Assembly: GCA_944321125.1 (NCBI GenBank)
Contig: CALUKD010000014.1
Span: 1-64,000 of the forward strand
DNA: 64,000 nucleotides
From: Candidatus Butyricimonas faecavium
Lineage (GTDB): Bacteria; Bacteroidota; Bacteroidia; Bacteroidales; Marinifilaceae
Reading direction: 5' to 3'
In this document: in pieces, positions 27,204-35,281 of the stretch
Layout: each line of letters begins with the position of its first letter
Numbering within the stretch: the first letter of the stretch is position 1
Position numbers and translations under genes: made by a program
The notes under the pieces: model-generated
Databases searched by the model: none
The model's input: the letters and a program-made list of their open reading frames with translations, nothing else
What the model was told of the DNA's origin: nothing

Positions 27204-29534
27204 ATGAAAAGATATTTGATTAGTTTGGTCATGTTGCTGTTTTCGGTCGTGGGTTTTGTTCAAGGGAAGGAGCCGATGACTTTCACATCTTTTTTCAGTG
27301 GGGAGGCGAAAAGGATGGAAGGTGCTTTACCTGTTTATCAGGTGACAGGGAAATATTATCTGGAAATTCCCGAACGGTTGTTGGGACGGGAGATGTTTTT
27401 TTCCGGAGTGGTTGTCCGGGGTGGCGATATGCCTTATGCTTTGACGGAAGGGATGGGGGTTGCCGTATTCAAGTTGGAGCCGGGACACCGGGTGTCTTTA
27501 TCCAGAAGAATCTTGGGAGAACGAGTATCCGATACGATTTCCGGGATGTATAAGTTGATGTCGGAACGGATATTGGAACCGGTGGATGCCCTTTATTCCG
27601 TGGTTGCTTATGGGAGAGACGGGAAAAGTCCTATCATAGAAATTACTTCTTTGGTGAAGACTAGTCCGGAATGGTTCGGTAATGCAGAAAAAGGAGTGGC
27701 AGATGCTTCCAAGTCTGAGGTAGTTGACGTGAAGGGATGGAGTGACGGGGTGAAATTTTCGGTCGTGCGGGTACATTCATTCTCCAAACCGGGATTTTTA
27801 GGTGTTCCGGGTAAGGAGGGAATTATTCCGGTGGAGATGGCTTGCATTATCCGAGTGTTGCCTGAGAAATCAATGGTGGTGCGTTATGCGGATCCGAGAA
27901 TCGGTTACCGGACATTGAGTTATTTAGATTACGGGAGTAATCCGCAGGGAGTGGAGAGAGTATCTTTGATTTACAAGTGGAATTTGTCGGTGGCACCGAA
28001 AGATCAAGTCCTGTTGGGAGGTAACCGGATGGTAGAACCGGAGCAACCGATCGTATTTTATATTTCCCCGGAGGTACCGAAACGTTTTCGTGCGGCGATA
28101 CGGGAAGGGGTGATGGATTGGCAGACAGCTTTCGAGCAGGCAGGTTTTAAGAACGCTTTGCAAGTGAAAGAGGCTGATGATTCGATTGATTTGACTCGGG
28201 CAGATGCTGTAATTACTTGTTCTCCTACAGGTGGTGAGGTTAGTTCGTCAATACTGGTGCACCCGAGAACGGGAGAGATTTTGAAATGTCGAGTGAATGT
28301 ACCTTACTATTTTATTCAGGAGGATATGAAAGAGTATTTGTTGCAATGTGGTGCGGTGGATGAACGTGTTGTTGAAGATATGAATTGTGAAGCGGTGGTG
28401 TTGAATTTGTTGCGATATAAGGTGTCGGCAGAGGTGGCTAATGTGTTTGGTTTGTTACCGAATTATGCTGCCAGTATGGCGTTTACGACGAAGCAGATGC
28501 GGAATCCGAAATGGGTTGCGACCAATGGTTACACGGTTTCCGTGACGGATAGGTTGCCTTTTAATTACACGGTTCAACCGGGTGACGGAGTCGATGTGAA
28601 TAGTTTGATTCCCCGGGTGGGTGCTTATGACCGATGGGCGATTATGTGGGGATATAAACAATATGCGGCGGATGCTGATCCGGTGAAGGATAGAAAAATA
28701 TTGCTGCAGTTGTGCGAATCGGTGAAAAAGGTGAAGGTGTTACGATATCGAGAATTTGACAATAATAATCCGATGGGGGTGAGAGGTGATTTAGGAAAAG
28801 ATCGGGTGGTTGCTGTGGAGTTGGGAATGAAGAATTTAGAGCGGATTTTCCCGAAATTGGAGAAGATCACGGCAAAAGAGGACGGAGAGTCGTGGGAAGG
28901 ATTGAAGAATATGTATTACCGGGCACATTCTTTATACAGCAATTATTTGAAGAGTGTCGGGGGACTGGTTGCTGGACGCTACTTGGCTCCCGTGATTAAG
29001 GGAAGTGGTGAGCGTCCCGTGTCTTTCGTATCAAAGGGAGAGCAGAAGGAGGCGATGGAATTTTTGAATCGTTATCTTTTCGGGGGAGAACCGGGATGGT
29101 TTGATGCCGATTTGTGTGTGAAAAACGGGTGGCTGACTTCCGAAGAGATGTTGAGGCGGTTTGCTAATAGTTGGATGAAAGAGAAGTTGGGGGAGGAGTG
29201 TATTGGTATTTTGTTGCAGGGAGAGTTGGCTGACGGGGCAAAGGCTTATTCTGTCAAAGAGTTTTTTGCCGATTTGGACCGGATGATCTTTAATGATTAT
29301 AAGGTGGGGCTGGTTACGAGTGTGTACCGGAAGAATATGCAATATAGTTACGTGAAAGGGATGATTGAGGGAATGGCTGTTGTGCAGGGAAAATCGAAGT
29401 CAGATGATTATATGATGGTGATGACTCTGCATGCCCGGGAGATGAAAGAGAAATTGTTACGATTGAGTGAATCACATCCGGATGAGGCGGAAAGAGTGTA
29501 TTTCAAGAGTTTGGCGGTTAAGTTTAAAATATAG
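27204..29534 (+). CDS. Inactive paralogue of the zinc metalloprotease (pseudoenzyme)
   Basis: A 776-residue exported protein collinear with the upstream protease (YYLEIPERLLGREM; GVMDWQTAFEQAGFKNA; LPFNYTVQPGDGV aligns with ARFNYVTQPGDNV). At the catalytic motif it reads AEVANVFGLLPN (from residue 409): the three zinc-binding histidines are replaced by Ala409, Asn413 and Pro419, while Glu410 and Gly416 remain. The frame is intact over 2.3 kb, so it is maintained, not decaying. Likely a structural or substrate-binding partner of the active protease, by analogy with other active/inactive peptidase pairs. It starts 17 bp after that gene. Confidence 0.85.
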   Translation: MKRYLISLVMLLFSVVGFVQGKEPMTFTSFFSGEAKRMEGALPVYQVTGKYYLEIPERLLGREMFFSGVVVRGGDMPYALTEGMGVAVFKLEPGHRVSLSRRILGERVSDTISGMYKLMSERILEPVDALYSVVAYGRDGKSPIIEITSLVKTSPEWFGNAEKGVADASKSEVVDVKGWSDGVKFSVVRVHSFSKPGFLGVPGKEGIIPVEMACIIRVLPEKSMVVRYADPRIGYRTLSYLDYGSNPQGVERVSLIYKWNLSVAPKDQVLLGGNRMVEPEQPIVFYISPEVPKRFRAAIREGVMDWQTAFEQAGFKNALQVKEADDSIDLTRADAVITCSPTGGEVSSSILVHPRTGEILKCRVNVPYYFIQEDMKEYLLQCGAVDERVVEDMNCEAVVLNLLRYKVSAEVANVFGLLPNYAASMAFTTKQMRNPKWVATNGYTVSVTDRLPFNYTVQPGDGVDVNSLIPRVGAYDRWAIMWGYKQYAADADPVKDRKILLQLCESVKKVKVLRYREFDNNNPMGVRGDLGKDRVVAVELGMKNLERIFPKLEKITAKEDGESWEGLKNMYYRAHSLYSNYLKSVGGLVAGRYLAPVIKGSGERPVSFVSKGEQKEAMEFLNRYLFGGEPGWFDADLCVKNGWLTSEEMLRRFANSWMKEKLGEECIGILLQGELADGAKAYSVKEFFADLDRMIFNDYKVGLVTSVYRKNMQYSYVKGMIEGMAVVQGKSKSDDYMMVMTLHAREMKEKLLRLSESHPDEAERVYFKSLAVKFKI

Positions 29535-29537
29535 GAT

Positions 29538-31502
29538 ATGAAGGGGTTTGTTTTATGTTTGGTGTCCGTGTTGTTGATGGTATTCGTGGAGGGATGTTGT
29601 CAGAAAATAACAGGAAATAAGTTGAATATGAGTGTGTTGTATGTGGGGTTTGATCCGGGTAGGGAATTGCCTCCGATGAATTTTGCTCATGGTGCGGGTA
29701 TTGCCGCAAGCCGTTATGCGGAAGATATGAGGGGACGTATGCCTGCTTTTGAAAAATTATTGAAATGGTATTTTACGAAGGTGGAGACCGTGGATGCCCG
29801 AGACTATCGGGAGAGCATGACGGAAGAGTATGATGTGGTTATCTTCGATGCAGTACCGGAACCTTTGATGTTGGTCGAGAAAAATGTGAGAACAGAGGTA
29901 CAGAATACAGAGGTGCGAGGGAAATTAGCGAATGTGGTGGATACGAAAGAATTGTTCTCAGCCCATTATTTCTCGGATGAATATAGTAAGCCGACTTTGT
30001 TCGTGGGGGACAAAACTGGGATTTTAGGGGCTGCCTTGGGATTGAAATTGAATTGGTATTGTCGTTGTTTGGATGCACATGCTTTTGATTTGTGCAAAGG
30101 ACATCCGATCTTTCACGAGCCGTTGCCTGTAGAGATGAGATACGAACGGCGCATTGCTCCTTATGCGGCTCTTTCCGGAGTGGAGGGGGTGACAACTCCC
30201 GGAGTGATGGATATGTGGAGGGTGCAAACGGAAGGATATCGTGAGGGGGGCCGGGAAAGGTATAGGCAGGGATTGGTGGCTTTCGGTGATGGATTTGAGG
30301 AAAATGGGGATGGAGAGAAGATTGCCGGGGGTGTGAGTGATAAACATCGGGATGCGGTATCAATCGGTCGTCATGGTAATTTTTTTATGTGGGGTTTTGC
30401 TGCCGATCCGAGGTATATGACGGAGACGGCGCAACGGGTGTTCGTGAATGCGGTGTGTTATATTAGTAAGTTTAATGGTAGGGTTCCTGTAACTCGCAAA
30501 TATGAGAATGGTTACGTGACTCGGAAAAAGTTGAAAATGCAACTGGCGATGTTTGACCGGGATACTTTTAATCGTTATGTGATTTCCCGAAATGTTTATA
30601 ACGAGAAGTTGATGAAGTTGAAACAGGAGGTGGATGATCTGAATGCTGCGGGAAAGGATGTGCCGGGGGATTTGATGAGTCAAGCATGGCCTCAACCTCA
30701 GAAGGTGAAAACGTACGATGAGTATTTGGAGAATGGTTTGAAGAGGGAGTATGTGAAAGCCGGGTGTACGAATGTACAAGTGTATCGGAATTATTTGCAG
30801 GAAAATATGAATTATTTTTATGGAGGAAAGGGCGATTTTTCTTTTACGGTGGATGAGGATTTGAAAGAGCTAGGGATCGCTATGGGAGAGGTGAAGGTAC
30901 TAGAGCGGGCGATAGAATTGTTGGGAGGTTCTGTTGAAGAAAACGAGAGGGGATGGCGGTTGTTGAGACGTTATACTTTGGAAGATTTTTCCACGGTGGA
31001 AGAGTGGCAAAAATGGTTGAAGGAAGTGCGGGATCGCTTGATTTTCACGGAATCATGTGGATATAAGTTCGTGGATCGAGCGAGTAGTATGGTAATTCTT
31101 CGTCGTTCGAAGAAGTCTCAAGGGGGAGTGCAACAGGAAAATCCAGTGACTGTGGTGGCCGTAAGAAAAGGAAACGAGATCCGGGTGCAATTTACGATGA
31201 AAGAGGGGTTCCATATCTATGCCGCTTCTGGGGAGGAGGGGGCATATGTGGTGACGGATGTGAAATTTAAATGTCCGCAGGGCATCTGGGTTGTCGGTAA
31301 GCTCGTTATGCCGGAAGCGAAAGCGTATGAGGTGGATCCGAAAGTGAAGATTTACGAGGAGAAGGTGATTTTTATTCAGCCAATTAGAGTGGAACAAGAG
31401 AATAATAAAGGAAAAATTATTTGTACAGTAACTTATCAAGCTTGTAATGAAACGATTTGTATGCCTCCGGTGACCGAGAATGTAGAGGTGGTGAATTTGT
31501 AA
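29538..31502 (+). CDS. ThuA-like lipoprotein fused to a C-terminal DsbD-alpha-type domain
   Basis: A 654-residue predicted lipoprotein (Cys20 in FVEGCCQ). Residues about 30-310 resemble the ThuA/class I amidotransferase-like fold (MSVLYVGFDPG, YDVVIFDAVPEP, HGNFFMWGFAADP...VFVNAVCYI), without a clear catalytic triad. The middle (about 320-520) is helical and unassigned. The last 110 residues match the N-terminal domain of DsbD: FHIYAASG near 565-572 and VTYQACNETICMPP with Cys636 and Cys641. It starts 4 bp after the pseudoprotease, and a TlpA-like thioredoxin gene follows by 21 bp, supporting a redox relay. Confidence 0.72.
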   Translation: MKGFVLCLVSVLLMVFVEGCCQKITGNKLNMSVLYVGFDPGRELPPMNFAHGAGIAASRYAEDMRGRMPAFEKLLKWYFTKVETVDARDYRESMTEEYDVVIFDAVPEPLMLVEKNVRTEVQNTEVRGKLANVVDTKELFSAHYFSDEYSKPTLFVGDKTGILGAALGLKLNWYCRCLDAHAFDLCKGHPIFHEPLPVEMRYERRIAPYAALSGVEGVTTPGVMDMWRVQTEGYREGGRERYRQGLVAFGDGFEENGDGEKIAGGVSDKHRDAVSIGRHGNFFMWGFAADPRYMTETAQRVFVNAVCYISKFNGRVPVTRKYENGYVTRKKLKMQLAMFDRDTFNRYVISRNVYNEKLMKLKQEVDDLNAAGKDVPGDLMSQAWPQPQKVKTYDEYLENGLKREYVKAGCTNVQVYRNYLQENMNYFYGGKGDFSFTVDEDLKELGIAMGEVKVLERAIELLGGSVEENERGWRLLRRYTLEDFSTVEEWQKWLKEVRDRLIFTESCGYKFVDRASSMVILRRSKKSQGGVQQENPVTVVAVRKGNEIRVQFTMKEGFHIYAASGEEGAYVVTDVKFKCPQGIWVVGKLVMPEAKAYEVDPKVKIYEEKVIFIQPIRVEQENNKGKIICTVTYQACNETICMPPVTENVEVVNL

Positions 31503-31523
31503 ATAACTAAAAAGTAGAATCAA

Positions 31524-32060
31524 ATGAAACGAATTGTTGTAGTAATTATGTTGTTGTTTGTTGGAATGAATCTTGTAAACGGACAAATTGAGACCCATCC
31601 GGAAAAGTATGGATTCAAGGTATGGGGGGGAGATGAGGTGCCGAATTTTGAGGTAAAAATGTTGGATGGGAAGACCATGAAGATAAAGAAGTTGAGAGGA
31701 AAAGTGGTGTTACTTGATTTCGTGGGAACACAATGTTTGCCTTGCATTGCCGGTTTGAAAAAGTTTAAGAAAGAGATTTTCGAACGGTTTAAGGGGAAAG
31801 ATTTGGTGGTTATTCCGATCGTGGTGAAATGTAAGGGTGTGGAAGATGTTAAGAAATTTCAGAAACATAACGGTTTTGATTTCCCTTTTGGGATAGACGA
31901 AAAAGGGGAGGTTGCTTCTTTGTTTTTTGAGGGTGGAATACCCCGTTACTATGTGATTGACCGGAAAGGGAAAATTGTGTATTATGGGCCGAGTTATAAG
32001 CCGGGAACTTGGGAGGTGATGTTATATGCGATAGAGAAAGCTTTGGAAAGTAAAAAATAA
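31524..32060 (+). CDS. TlpA-like thioredoxin-fold disulfide reductase
   Basis: A 178-residue exported thioredoxin-like protein: signal peptide to about residue 20, then an AhpC/TSA-Redoxin/TlpA fold with active site GTQCLPCIAG (Cys71, Cys74) and the cis-proline loop GGIPRYYVID (Pro140). Such proteins reduce or exchange disulfides in the periplasm and need an electron donor. The neighbouring DsbD-alpha-type domain is the obvious candidate partner, though no DsbD transmembrane subunit is encoded in the window. It is 7 bp from the following S9 peptidase gene. Confidence 0.88.
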   Translation: MKRIVVVIMLLFVGMNLVNGQIETHPEKYGFKVWGGDEVPNFEVKMLDGKTMKIKKLRGKVVLLDFVGTQCLPCIAGLKKFKKEIFERFKGKDLVVIPIVVKCKGVEDVKKFQKHNGFDFPFGIDEKGEVASLFFEGGIPRYYVIDRKGKIVYYGPSYKPGTWEVMLYAIEKALESKK

Positions 32061-32067
32061 AAATAGA

Positions 32068-34317
32068 ATGAGAAGAATAATTTTACTGTTGATATTCTTT
32101 GTATGTTCCGGAATAGCATGGGGACAGAAAGCAAATTTTGAGCAAGCAGAACGTTTTTATGATACGAGATGGAATACATTGTCTGGTTCCATGGAAGTGA
32201 CTCCTTGTTTTATTGAGGGAAATGATGAGTTTTGGTATGCTTATAAAATGGGAGATGGGGTTTATTGTTATTATTACGTAAATCCTAAACGGTGGGTGAA
32301 ACGTAAACTTTTTGATCAAGAGTTATTGCGGAAAAGTTTAGAAAAATCGACAGGTAAAATTATTCAAAAGGGATCTTTGTCTTTGCACAATATATCTGTG
32401 AGTAAGGGAGGAACTTTGGTCGCTTTTAATTATGACCAACGTGATTTCGAATACGATGTGGAGAAGAATGTGCTTGTTCCACAGAAAAAGAAAGATCGTG
32501 TTGTTCCGGTGAAACAGAAAAGCCAATTGTTTGGTAAGTTGTCACCAGATGGTGCTTACGTGGCATACGTGAAACGACACGATTTGTACGTGATGCGGGT
32601 GAAAGATTTTGTAGAAATTCGCTTGACAACAGATGGAGAACGTTATTTCTCTTATGGAAAGCTGGATAGTGATACGAGTGGTAACATAGGCTATACTCGT
32701 GCCGAATGGTTCGGTGATTCGAAAAAGATGTATGTGATTCGTGAAGATTTGAGGAAAGTAGGGGAACTACCTTTGATTTCTTCTTCGGGAGAACGGCCGA
32801 CGGTTCAAATGTATAAATGTGCTTTAGCCGGAGAGAAACACGTGCCCCAATACGAGGCTTCTGTGTTCGATATTGCCACGGGAAAGCAGGTGAAGGTAAA
32901 AATGGAGAAGTGGAAGGATCAGTTGTTGTGGTTATCGTATGCGGGAAAGTGTTCGGATCAACTTTTTATTCAAAGGAAGAAACGTACTCGGGAGGAATTA
33001 GAAATTTGTGCTGTCAATACGGAAACGGGAGATGTTCGGGTTGTCATTCACGAGGAAGGGTATCCTTATCTGAATGATGAATTGTATTCGATCGCTTATT
33101 TGAATGACGCAAGCGAGATATTGTGGTGGTCGGAACGTTCAGGATGGGGAAATTACTACTTGTATGATAGTTCGGGGCGGTTAAAGAATCAAGTTACTTC
33201 GGGGCAGTGGACTTCCGGAAAAATTGTAAAGATTGATACGGCAAAGAGAATGTTGTATTTTGAAGGACATGGGCAGGTGGAAGGCGGTAATCCTTATTAT
33301 GCTCGTTTGAACCGGGTGAATTTAGATGGAAAAGGGAAGGTAGAGGTGTTGACGCCTGAAGAAGGGAATCACCGGGTGGTTTTCTCCCCTTCTGGACGGT
33401 ATTTTGTAGATACCTATTCAAGACCGGATTTGGAACCTCAAAGTGTTTTGCGGGATTGTGCGGGGCGATCCATGTTTGTGTTGGAAAAGTCGGATCTGAG
33501 TAAGGTGTATGCGGAAGGATGGCGGAAACCGGAATGTTTTACGGTTAAGGCGGCGGATGGTAAGACGGATTTGTACGGTGTGATGTGGAAACCGATGGAT
33601 TTTGATTCTACGAGGCGTTATCCAATTATCACGTATGTTTATCCCGGGCCGTGGACCGAGTATATACCTTTAAATTTTGAACTCGTATCAGCCTCGGGGA
33701 CTACGGGATTGGCTCAATTGGGATTTGTTGTTGTTTGTTTTGGGAATAGAGGTGGTAGTCCTTATCGTGGACGAGATTATCATTGTTTCGGATATGGTAA
33801 TTTGCGGGATTATTCTTTAGCCGATAATAAATATGGTTTGGAACAGTTGATGAGAAGGTATTCTTTTATTGACTCTACGAAAGTCGGAATTTTTGGACAT
33901 TCCGGAGGTGGAGCAATGTCAGTGGCCGCCATATGTACTTACCCGGATTTTTATACGGCGGCAGTGGCTTCCTCGGGGAATTATGATAATACAATTTTTG
34001 ATTATGGATGGAGTGAGATTCATCACGGTATAAAAGAAGTTGTAAAGGATGGAGAAGTGAGTTTTGAATTTGATATTCCTACCCATATGGAATTGGCTAA
34101 AAATTTGAAAGGACATTTAATGTTGGTCACGGGAGATGCTGATAACACGGTAAATCCTGCGAATACTTATCGGATGGTGAGTGCATTGATTCTTGCTAAA
34201 AAAGATTTTGAATTGGTCGTTCTACCCGGACAGAGGCATGGGTATATGGGATTTGCGAAAGAGTATTATTCCCGAAAGATGTGGCAACATTTTACAAGGT
34301 ATTTGTTAGATAAGTGA
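32068..34317 (+). CDS. S9 family prolyl oligopeptidase, DPP-IV-like
   Basis: A 749-residue exported serine peptidase. Signal peptide ends near GIAWGQ; a DPP-IV-type beta-propeller (about 90-500) precedes an alpha/beta-hydrolase domain. The triad is Ser612 in GHSGGGAMS, Asp692 in GDADNTV and His724 in GQRHGYM. Substrate-sized peptides, probably with Pro or Ala at the second position, would be trimmed to dipeptides. It is the last gene of the SusCD-peptidase run and is consistent with peptide use. No terminator hairpin is visible right after it. Confidence 0.92.
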   Translation: MRRIILLLIFFVCSGIAWGQKANFEQAERFYDTRWNTLSGSMEVTPCFIEGNDEFWYAYKMGDGVYCYYYVNPKRWVKRKLFDQELLRKSLEKSTGKIIQKGSLSLHNISVSKGGTLVAFNYDQRDFEYDVEKNVLVPQKKKDRVVPVKQKSQLFGKLSPDGAYVAYVKRHDLYVMRVKDFVEIRLTTDGERYFSYGKLDSDTSGNIGYTRAEWFGDSKKMYVIREDLRKVGELPLISSSGERPTVQMYKCALAGEKHVPQYEASVFDIATGKQVKVKMEKWKDQLLWLSYAGKCSDQLFIQRKKRTREELEICAVNTETGDVRVVIHEEGYPYLNDELYSIAYLNDASEILWWSERSGWGNYYLYDSSGRLKNQVTSGQWTSGKIVKIDTAKRMLYFEGHGQVEGGNPYYARLNRVNLDGKGKVEVLTPEEGNHRVVFSPSGRYFVDTYSRPDLEPQSVLRDCAGRSMFVLEKSDLSKVYAEGWRKPECFTVKAADGKTDLYGVMWKPMDFDSTRRYPIITYVYPGPWTEYIPLNFELVSASGTTGLAQLGFVVVCFGNRGGSPYRGRDYHCFGYGNLRDYSLADNKYGLEQLMRRYSFIDSTKVGIFGHSGGGAMSVAAICTYPDFYTAAVASSGNYDNTIFDYGWSEIHHGIKEVVKDGEVSFEFDIPTHMELAKNLKGHLMLVTGDADNTVNPANTYRMVSALILAKKDFELVVLPGQRHGYMGFAKEYYSRKMWQHFTRYLLDK

Positions 34318-34362
34318 ATTATTTTATATTTTTGGAGAGAAATAGAATACAACTTGCTATAA

Positions 34363-34924
34363 TTGAAGTGTAAAACCAATGTAATAGAACAAATACTTAA
34401 GAAAGAACTGAATCTATCAGACGGAATGTATAATAGGTTTATGGCGTTTGCCGGTACACGAACTTTGAAGAAGAAAGAGATGTTTGTTACACAGCATAAA
34501 GTCTGCCATCACCTTGGCATTATCGAAAGTGGTGTACTGCGTTCATATATTGAAAGGTAGGATAAAGAATTCATTAAAGATTTCTATTTCGCCGGTACAA
34601 TAGTTGTTTCGTATGGCAGTTTTCTTACCGGAGAGTCGTGTATTGGTTATATATAAGCTTTGGAATTACCCCTCTTATAACGTTTTCCCGGTCTGCCTAT
34701 GATCAATTACTAAAAGAATCAGATCAATGGTATAAGTTTGGAAAATATATTTCAGATTGTCTTTTAATTAAAAAATGTCGTAGAGGAACTTCTTTCCTTA
34801 TGGAAAATGCCTACGAAAGTATGAGCTATTGTTTAAAACTTATCCTTGTATCGAATAGTATAACCTTCTATCTTGGAATTAAATCAGAATCATTAAGTAT
34901 GCTTAAATCTTTTAACTTAGGTTG
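34363..34924 (+). pseudogene. Decayed Crp/Fnr family regulator gene
   Basis: The conceptual translation is a Bacteroidota Crp/Fnr-like regulator: VIEQILKKELNLSD, then GIIESGVLRSYIER, a TAG stop at 34558, DKEFIKDFYFAGTIVVSYGS in the same frame, a TAA stop at 34654, then a frame change to YDQLLKESDQWYKFGKYISD and a late YLGIKSESLSMLKS that matches the helix-turn-helix end. The likely start codon is also degenerate (TTG at 34363). At least two stops and one frameshift make it non-functional. Confidence 0.85.
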
Positions 34925-35281
34925 ATGAAAATTTCCGACTTTTGAGATAATGTTGTAGAGTAATTTACCCAAACAGATAATTAACTGGAATTGTGAAAGT
35001 ATATTCTGATTGTAAAATAGGGAAAAAATTACTTGAAGCATATAAAAAAATTTAAGGAATAAGGTATGTGGCTGAATTCATAAATGAAAAATAGTATACC
35101 ATTCTCACTATACAAAAGTAGCGTGAAAAATATATCATAAAAATATGCTTGACAATAGCAGTTTTACTTCTAATAATGAAATATTTGTTATTGTTCAAAA
35201 TGCGGGGGCGCCCAAACGGAATAAGTAAATCCCCTCCAAATTTATGAATTTGGAGGGGATTTACTTTAGAATGGGAGATTT
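34925..35281. other. Gene-free region with one strong hairpin
   Basis: 357 bp of AT-rich sequence between the dead Crp/Fnr gene and the convergent S9 peptidase. Apart from the 20-bp stem at 35223-35266 nothing recognisable is present. Confidence 0.6.
35223..35266. terminator. Bidirectional terminator after the S9 peptidase
   Basis: Perfect 20-bp inverted repeat (35223-35242 with 35247-35266, 4-nt loop), 16 bp from the stop codon of the reverse-strand peptidase gene at 35282. Confidence 0.85.

Noticed and set aside
29839-30363. Long antisense frames (up to 174 codons) under the peptidase and ThuA-like genes
   Set aside because: They follow from the codon bias of the forward genes, with Pro/His/Ser-rich translations and no domains.
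34638-34925. A 95-residue gene after the S9 peptidase
   Set aside because: Its middle and end belong to the dead Crp/Fnr gene that begins at 34363.
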